This document shows, piece by piece, positions 8,701 through 16,460 of a DNA stretch of 46,053 nucleotides (within the stretch, counting starts at the first letter, position 1; the number at the start of each line of letters is the position of its first letter). This stretch comes from an uncultured Eubacteriales bacterium (lineage in GTDB: Bacteria; Bacillota; Clostridia; Oscillospirales; Oscillospiraceae), in NCBI GenBank assembly GCA_900549865.1, contig URPU01000004.1:1-46053 (forward strand). Reading direction: 5' to 3'. Below the pieces are notes generated by a model. That model did not search any database. It saw nothing but the letters and a program-made list of their open reading frames with translations, and was not told where the DNA came from. The position numbers and the translations under genes were made by a program.

Positions 8701-11135
8701 GGCGCCACTCCGCGCCCTACGCCGTGACGATACGCCCCGAAAGCTTTGATAAGAGTGTCACTCTCACGGCCACGCTCGTGTGCAACAGCGTGGACAACAT
8801 CAGCTATGAAAAGACCTTCACCGTCGTTGTCAAGGGCAGCGAGACTGACCCCGACAAGATCCTCCAGCACGAGCTGGAGCAGAAGCTGGACGCGGGGCTG
8901 CGCTCCCCCGGTCTGTGCGACATCGTCACCGGCGATCCGCTTGATACCGGCAACGTCGTCAACGACATCCGCTTTCCGACGCCGTCCGACTTCGGCGTGG
9001 ACGGCAAGTATCAGCCCGTCTCCATCTCCAGCAGCAACGAGCGCGTCATCATCCCGCCCGACGTCAACAACTCCGCGCGCGTGTCTGTGATCCGCCCCCT
9101 GCCGGGCGAAGAGGTCGTTGACGTGACGCTGACTGTCACCATCACCGACAAGGCGACCGGCGTCAGCGCCGCGCGCGATATCACCGTCACCGTCCAGCCG
9201 CTGGACTCTTCCGATATCGACAGGGAGATCGCGCTGATGGCGCTTGTCAAGGCGCACTATTTTGACGGCATAAAGAACGCGAACACCGACCCCGGCGATA
9301 TAACCACGGACCTGCACCCCTTCCTTGAGGCGTCGCAGGGCGACGGCGACTCCATCGTGTGGGCGTATGACTACACCTCCATGACCGGGCAGGGCATAGT
9401 GCCCGTGGCGATGGACGGCTGGGAGGCCACGGAACAGTGGCGCACCTTCAAGTCCAGCAACGCCAAGGTCATAAGCCATGAAAACCTTCTTGTCACGCGC
9501 GATAAGGAGCACAAGACCGTCACCGTGACGAGCTGGCTCTCCAGCGAGGTATACGGCAAGTATGCCGAGCAGTACCCCAACAATGAAAAGTTCAAGCTTC
9601 TCTATAAGCAGCCCGTATCCGTCACCCTGACCGTCACCGGCACCGCGCCCAGCTCTGACAAGCCCGTTGACAAGGGTCTGCGCGCCAGCTTCACGCTCAG
9701 CGATAACGGCAGCGTGTGGTTCAGCACGAAATACAGCGACCTTGCCGACGGCACGACGGTGTACGACGTGTTCTCCCGCGCGCTTGCCGAAAACGGCTAC
9801 AGCGCATCCGGCGGCAGCTTCGTCACCGGCGTCACGCGGCCCGACGGCACGACGCTCAGCAATAAGGACAGGGGCGAATACTCCGGCTGGATGTACTCCG
9901 TCAACGGCAGCATCCCCAACGTCGTCATGACGGGCTATTACATCACGGACAACGCGAACATCTCCTTCTTCTATACTGACGATTACACGAAGATCTCCGG
10001 CATGGCAAAGACCGCGACCGTTGAGGACGTGATAAAGCTCATCGACGCCATCGGCCCCGTCACCGCCGCAAGCGGAGATAAGCTCGCCGCGGCGCGCGCG
10101 GCGTATGACGCGCTCAGTCTCGCCGACAAGGGCCGCGTCACCAACCGCAACACGCTCTTCGAGGCGGAGCGCGCTTATGCCAAGCTCATCAAGGCGCGGC
10201 AGAAGGCGCTGGATATCTACACCACCACCGGCGACTATATTCTGGACGACGAGGACGATACGCTCTCTTCCTTCGGAAGCGAGTGGCTGATCTTCGGTCT
10301 GGCGCGCAGCGGGCGCGATGTGCCCGAGGAATACCTCAAGGCCGTCGAGGACTATGTCTCCACCCACACCGACAAGCGCGGCCGCCTCAGCTCCGGTAAG
10401 TCCACGGATAACTCCCGCCTCATTCTCGCCCTGTCCGCCATCGGCGTGGACGCGTCCGACTTCGCCGGGCACGACCTCACAGCCGCGCTGGACGATATGG
10501 ATTATATTGAAAAGCAGGGTCTCAGCGGCGTGATATACGCGCTTCTTGCGCTGGACTGCCGCGAGTATGAGTTTCCCGAGGCCGCCGGCAGCGTGAAGCG
10601 CCCCGTATCGCGCGAAGCGCTGATAGAGTACCTTCTCGACGCACAGCTTGACGACGGCGGCTGGGCCTACTCCGGCGACACGGCGGAGCCCGACATGACC
10701 GCCATGACGCTTCAGGCGCTGGCAGGCTATTATGCGGAGAAGCCCGGTACTGAGCTTGAGCGGAACGTGAAGAAGGCCGTTGACCGCGGCGTGGACGCCC
10801 TCTCCGCCATGCAGAGCACGACGGGCGGCTTCGTCAGCTACGGCAGTCTCAACAGCGAATCCGCCTCGCAGATAATCATCGCGCTGACGGCGCTCGGCAT
10901 AGACCCCGCGCAGGATACGCGCTTTGTGAAAAACGGCCTGAGCGTGCTCGACTCGCTGTGCAGCTTCTATGTTGACGGCGGCGGCTTCAGCCACACCTCC
11001 GGCGGCAAACGCGACGCGCTTGCCACGGCGCAGGGCTACTGCGCGCTGGCGGCGTACTACCGCTTCACCGGCGGCGAGACCGCGCTGTACGACCTGACAG
11101 ACGTCACGCCCGCTTCCGCCGAAAAAGCGGCGTAA
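5748..11135 (+). CDS. Secreted multidomain protein with DUF4430 and alpha/alpha-barrel domains (intrinsic-factor-like), B12-riboswitch controlled
   Basis: 1795 residues from ATG 5748 (gggagagaatct just upstream). In order: signal peptide 1-25 (KKR, hydrophobic core, AFA); Pro/Glu/Ser repeats PAQPSAE about 36-85; acidic stretch; beta-rich region about 137-255; five or six Listeria-Bacteroides-type repeats about 255-714 (GYIFSGW, GYTFTGW, GYIFDGW, LYAVW/YAHW ends); bacterial Ig-like modules about 715-1302 (TWTSSDEKLIKIG, SSSNERVII); a DUF4430-like domain about 1306-1411 (GTTVYDVFSRALAENGY, GEYSGWMYSVNG); and a helical repeat region about 1484-1780 resembling prenyltransferase/transcobalamin alpha6-alpha6 barrels (DDGGWAYSGD, DMTAMTLQALAGY, TTGGFVSYG). 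The last two are the building blocks of intrinsic factor and transcobalamin. With the riboswitch this suggests corrinoid capture (inference). No LPXTG, S-layer or C-terminal membrane anchor is visible. Confidence 0.85.
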   Translation: MKKRTLSFVLALIMLLGLFPAAAFADDGASGGAPAAAVEPVQPSVEPAQPSAEPAQPSAEPAQPSTEPAQPSEAPAPSPSASPVPGGEAGADEPGGNKDAEEDESVEEEPEEDELLPEYELIAVYAALGAFDASLLNGIPADYNIGAGTTKWGTLNGRLASGIAGKSNARSTLTLTFTADTYLSFEYAVSSEESYDFFTISHNGTQLVKTSGVNGGSLQLEMHNGDVLTFTYKKDSSGNKNDDCAYVWNFSATEPVTVTFHANDGTDATETQGFFGPAALRLNSFAKDHGVFLGWSATPGGEVVYTDGQTIDKPEQPLALYAVWADAFVVSFDGCGSVNVIQGQPLGASAMPADPTRTGYIFSGWTCNGAPFDPAVPVTGDMTCQAQWTPITYTVSFAANGGVGPAMGDCTLTYEQQLTLPECGFTRDGYTFTGWALSSGASSAQYTAGQQVSGLCAQEGGSVTLYAVWTGNRLTLTVDLNYETEGRLNTRTCVVGENYNYIYDEATGKTNYSRLPDPTRTGYIFDGWFTEAAGGTEIDAQFKFTSDSPMTIYAHWTKAVTVTFEPNGGRMWGVREKVIPAGSSLALDDYSLKPTPPSGKIFEGWFAEREGGTALTNSFVFNEDMTLYAHYRNPRYLLVFNARGGQGTMDSVYVDFDTDYDLPECGFTREGYRFVGWSTSSYSTRTVTSINREYDSWDNDDGETYPVYAVWEETTFNKAFTAISAAIKELDPVKSTGSFTLPASGTGWTAEYESSSSLMDITGGTAEVAKLPSSGSTVVKLTVTVTDTATDETETRKYTVTIYSPEAAEAENYLTEAVDSLPRSFTPDYDTDKNACTAIGKLLADKDFTGIKVSVKEAAHDSSNFASIAADGKISYYFNPAMSGRPISFDVPFVFSCKGASVEKSLRTTLCWDSDRVRAELKTAAGRLPVPSEISDSIVLYQHTPKEDADPGEGGYDDTMFDIWNTVTWTSSDEKLIKIGTAATWRHSAPYAVTIRPESFDKSVTLTATLVCNSVDNISYEKTFTVVVKGSETDPDKILQHELEQKLDAGLRSPGLCDIVTGDPLDTGNVVNDIRFPTPSDFGVDGKYQPVSISSSNERVIIPPDVNNSARVSVIRPLPGEEVVDVTLTVTITDKATGVSAARDITVTVQPLDSSDIDREIALMALVKAHYFDGIKNANTDPGDITTDLHPFLEASQGDGDSIVWAYDYTSMTGQGIVPVAMDGWEATEQWRTFKSSNAKVISHENLLVTRDKEHKTVTVTSWLSSEVYGKYAEQYPNNEKFKLLYKQPVSVTLTVTGTAPSSDKPVDKGLRASFTLSDNGSVWFSTKYSDLADGTTVYDVFSRALAENGYSASGGSFVTGVTRPDGTTLSNKDRGEYSGWMYSVNGSIPNVVMTGYYITDNANISFFYTDDYTKISGMAKTATVEDVIKLIDAIGPVTAASGDKLAAARAAYDALSLADKGRVTNRNTLFEAERAYAKLIKARQKALDIYTTTGDYILDDEDDTLSSFGSEWLIFGLARSGRDVPEEYLKAVEDYVSTHTDKRGRLSSGKSTDNSRLILALSAIGVDASDFAGHDLTAALDDMDYIEKQGLSGVIYALLALDCREYEFPEAAGSVKRPVSREALIEYLLDAQLDDGGWAYSGDTAEPDMTAMTLQALAGYYAEKPGTELERNVKKAVDRGVDALSAMQSTTGGFVSYGSLNSESASQIIIALTALGIDPAQDTRFVKNGLSVLDSLCSFYVDGGGFSHTSGGKRDALATAQGYCALAAYYRFTGGETALYDLTDVTPASAEKAA

Positions 11136-11150
11136 GCAGGCGCAAAAATA

Positions 11151-11186
11151 AGAGAGATCCTCCCGAAGCCTCGGGAGGATCTCTCT
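11151..11186. terminator. Bidirectional terminator between the B12-controlled gene and the dipeptidase
   Basis: A 16-bp perfect stem (agagagatcctcccga / tcgggaggatctctct, loop agcc). TgccgTTTTTT follows on the plus strand and TaTTTTTg on the minus strand, so it can end both converging transcripts. Confidence 0.88.
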
Positions 11187-11201
11187 TGCCGTTTTTTATT
11201 G

Positions 11202-12167
11202 TCATCCCACGGCGTCGCGCAGGAGGCGCAGGGCATTTTTGCCGCATATCAGGTCGATCTCGTCGTCGGTGAACGCGCCGCTCATCGCCTCCGCAAGCGA
11301 CGGCATCCCCGCGTAGCCGCCCATTTCCAGAGCGCAGTCTATCCCGTCGAAGTCGGACCCCAGCGCAACGGCGGCAATGCCGGCCTTATCCTTTATATAC
11401 TGCATGTGCCGGACGATGTCCGCGTTGGGCGTATAGTCCTCGCGCCCGTTGAGAAAGGCGGAGTAGAAGTTCACGCCGCACACGCCGCCCGCGTCGCCCA
11501 GCGCCTTGAGCTGCGCGTCGGTAAGGTTGCGGCTGTGATCGCACAGCGCCCGCGCGCAGGAGTGCGACGCGGCAAAGGGCCTTTTACTGTACCGGCTGAC
11601 ATCCCAGAAGCCGCCCTCGGACAGATGCGACACGTCAACTATCATGCCAAGCTCGTTCATGCGCTCCACCGCCGCAATGCCGAAGGGCTTCAGCCCCTTC
11701 GCGTGCAGCGCGCCATCCGGCGAGTTGGGGAAGCCGAGGGAGTTTTCATAGTTCCACGTCAGCGCCGTCATGCGCACGCCGCGCGCGTACATCTCATCCA
11801 CGCGCTCTATCTTCCCATCCAGCAGCACGGCGTCCTCCACCGTCAGCATGGCGGATATCTTCCCCCCGGCGGCGTTCTTCTGCACGTCGGCATAGCAGCG
11901 CGCCGGGGCGATCTCATCCTTGTACTTTTCCATCTGCCTGTCAAACACATCGGCCATGGCATGGAAAAGCTCATACGGCGGCAGCGTTACGCCGTGGCGC
12001 TGCGCGCAGTCATACGTCGGCAGGAAGGCCGCGAAGCACTGCATCAGCGCCCCGCCCTGCCGCAGCGCGGCAAGGTCGATGTGCCCGTCCAGCTCCGCCA
12101 GATCTCTGTTTTTTGAATACATCTCCAAAAGCGTGTCGCAGTGGAGATCGACAAAGCGCATATTCAT
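11202..12167 (-). CDS. Membrane-dipeptidase family protein (peptidase M19)
   Basis: A 321-residue amidohydrolase-fold zinc dipeptidase expected to cleave dipeptides, including D-amino-acid-containing ones. Seen: an N-terminal metal site FVDLHCDTL, TVEDAVLLDGK (bridging Glu), MTALTWNYENSLG, IVDVSHLSEGGFWDV, AASHSCARALCDHSRNLTD, and a C-terminal GSDFDGID, the ordered renal-dipeptidase signature. The length is typical. The start is chosen for aaggag 10 bases upstream; ATG two codons later is also possible. It lies 26 bases downstream of the MATE gene and is probably cotranscribed with it, suggesting joint control of peptide-like compound export and turnover (inference). Confidence 0.92.
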   Translation of the reverse strand: MNMRFVDLHCDTLLEMYSKNRDLAELDGHIDLAALRQGGALMQCFAAFLPTYDCAQRHGVTLPPYELFHAMADVFDRQMEKYKDEIAPARCYADVQKNAAGGKISAMLTVEDAVLLDGKIERVDEMYARGVRMTALTWNYENSLGFPNSPDGALHAKGLKPFGIAAVERMNELGMIVDVSHLSEGGFWDVSRYSKRPFAASHSCARALCDHSRNLTDAQLKALGDAGGVCGVNFYSAFLNGREDYTPNADIVRHMQYIKDKAGIAAVALGSDFDGIDCALEMGGYAGMPSLAEAMSGAFTDDEIDLICGKNALRLLRDAVG

Positions 12168-12193
12168 TTTCGCTCTTCTCCTTACCCTTATAA

Positions 12194-13597
12194 CTATATG
12201 TATTCGGCCTCGGGCGCTTCCATGATTGCGGCGTCACCCTGCCGCGCGCGGTATGCCGCGTAATATATAATGCACCCCAGCAGCATGAACGCCGCCGCAA
12301 GCGTCTCCGAAAGGCCGATGTTGAACACCACAGGGTTTGCGCGCGTGCTCATATACCACGCCACGGGAATGCGCACGAGCAGCACCGCGCATATCCCCTG
12401 CACCATGACGAAGCGCGTCCTCTCTATCCCGTTGAAGTACCCCACGAAGCAGTACGCCAGCGAGAGGACGAAGCTTTCAATGGAGCTTGCTCGCAGGAAT
12501 TCCGCCGAAACATCTATGACCGCCGCGTCGTCTATGAAAAATGAGGTCATCACGCCGCCGCCGAAAAAGCCGATGAGCGACATCCCAGCGCCGAGCGCCG
12601 CGGCGGTCAGCATCCCGTCCCACATGGCGCGGCGGGCGCGCTCAAGCTGGCGCGCGCCGATGTTCTGCGCCACGAAGGTGGACAGCGCCTGCATATACGC
12701 TGTCGGCGTCAGCAGCATGAACATCGACAGCTTTGCCGCGATGCCCACGCCCGCGGAGATCGTCAGCCCCAGCGCGTTGACAAAGCCCAGCACCGCCATG
12801 TATGAAAACTCGTTGCACATGCTTTGCAGCGCTATCGGCGCGCCCAGCGCGACGACGCGCCCCGCCGTTTTCGCGTGCGGGCGGAAGCTGTCCTTCGTCA
12901 GCGGGAAGGGCAGGCCGTGCTTTTTGATGAACACCAGCGACAGCACCACGCTGACGGCCTGCGCAAACGTCGTGGCGATGGCGGCACCGGCCGCGCCCAT
13001 GTCGAGTCTGTCTATCAGCACGACGTCGCCCACGACGTTCACGGCGCTCGCTATCGCCACAAAGGTGAGCGGCGCGCGCGAATTGCCCATGCCGCGGAAT
13101 ATGGCGCTGATAAGATTATAGGCCGCGATGAATATCCCGCCCGCGCCGCATATGCGGATGTAGGCCACGGTATGCTCCAGCGCTTCCTCCGGCGCGTTCA
13201 TCAGCACGGCCAGCGGCCGCGCCGCCGCGACAGTCGCCACGGTGATAAGAATGCCGAGGCCGGTGAAGATATACACGCTCGTCATCACGGCGCGCGCCGC
13301 GCCGGCATCGTCCTTCTCGCCCATTTTCAGCGCGAGCTGCACCGTCGTGCCCATTGAAAGCCCGGTGATAAGCCCCGTCACTATCAATATGGCCTGACTG
13401 CCGGTTGAAACGGCCGATACGTCGGCCGCGCCGCTGAAGCGCCCGACCGCCCACGTGTCAAACGCGCCGTAAAACGCCTGAAGGAACAGCGACAGCAGTA
13501 TCGGCACGGAAAACCTCAGCAGCTCCGGGACCACCGGCCCCGAAAGGAATCCGTTATCACTGAGTTTTGCTGCGTCAGATCTGCCATTGGAAAACAT
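12194..13597 (-). CDS. MATE family efflux transporter
   Basis: A 467-residue, 12-segment inner-membrane antiporter of the MATE (MatE/NorM/DinF) family, exporting cationic drugs or metabolites using Na+ or H+ gradients. Seen: SVPILLSLFLQAFYGAFDTWAVGRF at the start of TM1 (family 'P...l..l...y...D...vG'), AVSTGSQAILIVTGL, and the second-half repeat ALGAPIALQSMCNEFSYMAV with LGLTISAGVGIAAKL. Translation starts at ATG with aaaggagag upstream. Its promoter at 13710-13738 carries a palindromic operator over the -10, so expression is probably inducible. It is followed by a dipeptidase gene. Confidence 0.93.
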   Translation of the reverse strand: MFSNGRSDAAKLSDNGFLSGPVVPELLRFSVPILLSLFLQAFYGAFDTWAVGRFSGAADVSAVSTGSQAILIVTGLITGLSMGTTVQLALKMGEKDDAGAARAVMTSVYIFTGLGILITVATVAAARPLAVLMNAPEEALEHTVAYIRICGAGGIFIAAYNLISAIFRGMGNSRAPLTFVAIASAVNVVGDVVLIDRLDMGAAGAAIATTFAQAVSVVLSLVFIKKHGLPFPLTKDSFRPHAKTAGRVVALGAPIALQSMCNEFSYMAVLGFVNALGLTISAGVGIAAKLSMFMLLTPTAYMQALSTFVAQNIGARQLERARRAMWDGMLTAAALGAGMSLIGFFGGGVMTSFFIDDAAVIDVSAEFLRASSIESFVLSLAYCFVGYFNGIERTRFVMVQGICAVLLVRIPVAWYMSTRANPVVFNIGLSETLAAAFMLLGCIIYYAAYRARQGDAAIMEAPEAEYI

Positions 13598-13695
13598 TTA
13601 AATCAATTACTCTCCTTTAAACCATTAGTGGCTGCGCCGCCCGCATGGGGCACTCAGCCGCAAAAATCATATAATTATTATACTATTATATTAAT

Positions 13696-13715
13696 TATAC
13701 TATATGTATAGTATA
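13696..13715. promoter_or_regulatory. Palindromic operator overlapping the MATE promoter
   Basis: A perfect 8-4-8 inverted repeat, tatactat-atgt-atagtata. Its right half is the -10 hexamer of the MATE promoter, so a bound dimeric repressor would block initiation. GntR- and MarR-type regulators use sites of this size, but no such regulator is encoded in the window. Confidence 0.6.
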
Positions 13716-13738
13716 CATGAAAGCCGTTTTTCTGTCAA
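13710..13738 (-). promoter_or_regulatory. Sigma-A promoter of the MATE-dipeptidase operon
   Basis: On the minus strand: perfect TTGACA (13738-13733), 17-nt spacer, TATACT (13715-13710). The transcript would start near 13703, leaving a leader of about 105 nt before ATG 13597. Confidence 0.85.
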
Positions 13739-13753
13739 GTGCGCCGGAACGGC

Positions 13754-13780
13754 TGTAACCTCCGCGCCCGAAAACGCAAC
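13754..13780 (+). promoter_or_regulatory. Candidate ECF-type (autoregulatory) promoter
   Basis: TGTAAC, 17 nt, CAAC lies 28 bases before the sigma-factor start. TGTAAC is the -35 used by ECF sigmas of the SigX/SigM/SigW group, and CAAC matches 3 of 4 bases of their CGAC/CGTC -10. This is suggestive of self-control but short and not unique. Confidence 0.4.
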
Positions 13781-13808
13781 TATATATATATGAAAGGGGG
13801 CCGCCGCC

Positions 13809-14366
13809 ATGGACGACGAAAGAATAATAGAGCTGTACTGGCAGCGCGACGAAGCCGCCGTGTCCGCCACGGACGATAAATACGGCGCGCTGCTGCGCAC
13901 GCTGTCGCAGGGCATCGTTTCCAGCCGCGAGGACGCGGAGGAGTGCGTCAACGACACTTATCTCGCGCTGTGGAACGCGATGCCGCCGAATCGACCCGCG
14001 CGTCTGCGCGCCTATGCCGCGGGAACGGCGCGCAATATCAGCCTGCGCCGGTACCGTGACGGGCGCACGCGGCGGCGCGGCGCGGGCGAGGTTCCTCTCG
14101 CGCTGGACGAGCTTGGCGACGCCGTGCCCGCCGGCTTCTCGGTGGAGGACGCGTATGCCTGCTCCCGCCTTGTTGAGGAGATCGACCGCTTCCTCGCGGC
14201 GCTCGGCGCGGAGGAGCGGCGCATATTCATGTGCCGGTACTGGCTGCTCTGCTCTGTTGCGGATATCGCCGCGCGCGGCGGATTTACGGAGAGCAAGGTG
14301 AAAACGACGCTGCACCGCACGCGGAATAAGCTGAAAAAGCATCTGGAAAAGGAGGGGCTGATATGA
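13809..14366 (+). CDS. RNA polymerase sigma factor, sigma-70/ECF type
   Basis: 185 residues. Region 2 is visible at about 25-75 (ALLRTLSQGIVSSREDAEECVNDTYLALWNA), and region 4 at about 140-182 as an HTH (RIFMCRYWLLCSVADIAARGGF then SKVKTTLHRTRNKLKKHLEKEG). The HTH wording differs from the usual 'eia...g.s.gtVks' only slightly. The ATG has gaaaggggg upstream. Its end overlaps the next start by 4 bases (ATGA), so it is translationally coupled to the membrane partner gene, which probably acts as its anti-sigma. It is the first gene of a three-gene operon to 16409. Confidence 0.9.
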   Translation: MDDERIIELYWQRDEAAVSATDDKYGALLRTLSQGIVSSREDAEECVNDTYLALWNAMPPNRPARLRAYAAGTARNISLRRYRDGRTRRRGAGEVPLALDELGDAVPAGFSVEDAYACSRLVEEIDRFLAALGAEERRIFMCRYWLLCSVADIAARGGFTESKVKTTLHRTRNKLKKHLEKEGLI

Positions 14367-15148
14367 AAACCGATATCCTCTTCGCCATCGGCGGCGCGGA
14401 TGCGCGCTTTGTGGAGGAGGCGCTTGACTATATGTATTCCCCCGCCGCACGTAGGTCCTCCCGTACCCCGGCATGGCGGCGCGCCCTGCGCACGGCGCTC
14501 ATCGCGGCAGTTATCGCGGCGCTGCTGGGCGCGGCGGCTTACGCGGTGTCGGCATATATCGGGCTGCACGCGCGCAGCATTGGCGGCGATGTTGACCGCG
14601 TATCGGGCGGCGTAGTTACGACCGTGAAGGATGTTGGGCTGACCTTCGACTTCGACGGGCTTGAGTACAGCCGCAATGCCGGGATAAAGGCAAACTGGCT
14701 GCCGGAGGGGCCGTCATGCAGCACGCCCTGCGCCCCCGGCTGTGAATGGGCGGGCGCGATATACAAGGACGGCACCGGCGATGCGGAGGACCCGCGCATC
14801 CCGTACCGGGCGGAGGTCCTCTATCCCACGCCGGGCGCGGGCTTCGCCTTTGTTGGCAATGCCGAGATAGTGCGCACGGAGACGCGCGATAACCTCACAT
14901 TAACGGAGATCTCCGCGGACTACAGCGGAACGGAATACGCCTCCCCCGGTGCGGAGAGCGCGAATTATATCATGATATTCGACGCAGAAAACGGCTATGC
15001 GGTGCTTATCTACAGCACGATGTACGGCTTCGACGTGCTGGAGAAGATCGCGGCAGAGCTTGAGATACACGTGTTCACGGACGTACACGAAGGGCTTCTG
15101 CCACCGGCCCCTGCGGGGTACGTTCCCATCATACCGGCAAAGGGGTGA
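14363..15148 (+). CDS. Single-pass membrane protein, probable anti-sigma/sensor partner
   Basis: 261 residues: a short cytoplasmic N-terminus (about 1-45), basic RRAL before one membrane helix (about 48-70, TALIAAVIAALLGAAAYAVSAYIG), then about 190 extracytoplasmic residues. This topology, gene order and the ATGA overlap with the sigma gene match anti-sigma factors of Firmicutes ECF pairs; the outer part loosely resembles DUF4367-like regions (ENGYAVLIYSTMYGFDVLEKIA). I see no zinc-binding HxxxCxxC motif in the N-terminus, so it is not a ZAS-type anti-sigma. Function is inferred from context. Confidence 0.7.
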   Translation: MKTDILFAIGGADARFVEEALDYMYSPAARRSSRTPAWRRALRTALIAAVIAALLGAAAYAVSAYIGLHARSIGGDVDRVSGGVVTTVKDVGLTFDFDGLEYSRNAGIKANWLPEGPSCSTPCAPGCEWAGAIYKDGTGDAEDPRIPYRAEVLYPTPGAGFAFVGNAEIVRTETRDNLTLTEISADYSGTEYASPGAESANYIMIFDAENGYAVLIYSTMYGFDVLEKIAAELEIHVFTDVHEGLLPPAPAGYVPIIPAKG

Positions 15149-15152
15149 CGAT

Positions 15153-16409
15153 ATGAAAAGACGGCTTGTGATGATACTCGCCTCAGCGGCGCTGCTGCTT
15201 GCCGCCTGCGGCGCGGAAAGCGCGGCGGACGACCTTGCTTTCCCGAAGCTCAGCTATGATCCCGGCCCCATGCCGGAGGCGGCGCTTGAGCTCGCGCCGG
15301 ACACGCGCGGCGAGGACGGCATTGCCGCGGAGGCGGAGACCGTGCCCGCGTCGCGGATATACGCGCTTCCCGTGATGGACGCGGGCCACACGGCGGATGA
15401 CGCCGCCGTTATCGGGGATGCGCTCATCGCGGGCGACACGGACAGGCGCGATTACGCCCTTGTGTGGGCGCGCTTTACAAACGACGGCGGAGAGATAAGC
15501 ATAACGGAGCGGCGCGTCATCATGCGCGGCGCGGAGGCGGCGGATAAAAGCGCGGAATGGCTGTGCGGCATGACGGCGACGCCGGATGGAAATTTCCTCG
15601 TCCTGACGGGGGAGCCGCCGCGCGCCTACCGCGCCGTGACAGGGGCGGACAGCTTCGCCGATCATGAAAATCCCGGCTACGCCGGGCGCTACCGCCTGAC
15701 GCGCTTTTCCGCCGGTGGCGAGGTGCTGGACAGCATGGAGCTCACCCTGCCCGCCGATGCAGCGGGGCGCATCTGGGCAGCGGAGGGCGGGAAGCTTTTC
15801 ATCGAGGGCGGAATCATGGACGCGGACAGGATGCCGTATCAGTACTTCTCCGGGTACTATTTTTCGGACAGGCTCATTCTCACGCTCGACGCCGCCACGG
15901 GGGAGGTGCTGCACACGCTGAGCACTGCGGATTACCGCGTGTACCCGATATGCTCCGGCAGTGCCGGGGTGTACGGCGAGAGGCTGTACGGACATATTGC
16001 CGCGGCCGCGCCGCCGGACATTGCGCAGTCGCTCTCCTCCATCGTCTCCACGCTCGGCTTTCTCGACCCGGCCAAGGACAGCGCCGCCGCGGCGGAAGCA
16101 ATAGAGTGGGACGGCACGCCGGTACTTTACCCGGCGTATGGGGATAACGCCGCGTCGCTCACCGCGGGCGGATGCCGCACGCAGGACGGCAGCATCGTCA
16201 TGAACACTGCGTTCACCTTCGGGCGCTATGACCCGGAGACGGGCAAATACTCCCCGTTTCTCAGCGCCCAGCCCGAAAATCAAAGCTGGTACGCCTCGCC
16301 CTACGGCAGCACATCCTTTGATTTCGTCTCCCTCTGCTATCTCGGCGGCACGGCGTTCATCGGCGCACAGCGCGGCGCGGACACGCTTTTCGTCGTCGCC
16401 GGGGTCTGA
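15153..16409 (+). CDS. Putative lipoprotein of the sigma-factor operon
   Basis: 418 residues; the family is not recognised. Seen: a lipoprotein signal (MKRRL..., LLAAC with Cys19), then an acidic linker, then about 330 residues of beta-rich sequence with propeller-like strands (LTLDAATGEVLHTLSTADYRVYP, FGRYDPETGKYSPFLSAQPE). ATG follows the previous stop by 4 bases, with aaaggggtg as ribosome site. It is the last gene of the sigma/partner operon; a cell-surface readout or effector of the sigma pathway is plausible. The longer reading frame starting at 14997 is discarded because it overlaps the partner gene and lacks the signal. Confidence 0.75.
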   Translation: MKRRLVMILASAALLLAACGAESAADDLAFPKLSYDPGPMPEAALELAPDTRGEDGIAAEAETVPASRIYALPVMDAGHTADDAAVIGDALIAGDTDRRDYALVWARFTNDGGEISITERRVIMRGAEAADKSAEWLCGMTATPDGNFLVLTGEPPRAYRAVTGADSFADHENPGYAGRYRLTRFSAGGEVLDSMELTLPADAAGRIWAAEGGKLFIEGGIMDADRMPYQYFSGYYFSDRLILTLDAATGEVLHTLSTADYRVYPICSGSAGVYGERLYGHIAAAAPPDIAQSLSSIVSTLGFLDPAKDSAAAAEAIEWDGTPVLYPAYGDNAASLTAGGCRTQDGSIVMNTAFTFGRYDPETGKYSPFLSAQPENQSWYASPYGSTSFDFVSLCYLGGTAFIGAQRGADTLFVVAGV

Positions 16410-16418
16410 GGCTTTCCC

Positions 16419-16460
16419 ACTGACGTTCCGTGGTTTTCCGGGAAACTGCGGAACGTCAGT
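16419..16460 (+). terminator. Terminator-like hairpin after the sigma operon, copy 1
   Basis: A 12-bp stem (actgacgttccg / cggaacgtcagt) with an 18-nt loop and no T-run. The same stem with a shorter loop and a T-run recurs at 16661-16696, on the other side of repeat R1a. Confidence 0.6.

Noticed and set aside
7785..10994. 1069-residue minus-strand reading frame inside the B12-controlled gene
   Set aside because: No domain is recognisable, composition is typical of antisense frames in GC-rich genes, and the opposite strand has a full multidomain protein.
14363..15148. Zinc-binding anti-sigma (ZAS) assignment for the sigma partner
   Set aside because: The N-terminus has no HxxxCxxC motif; only topology and coupling support an anti-sigma role.
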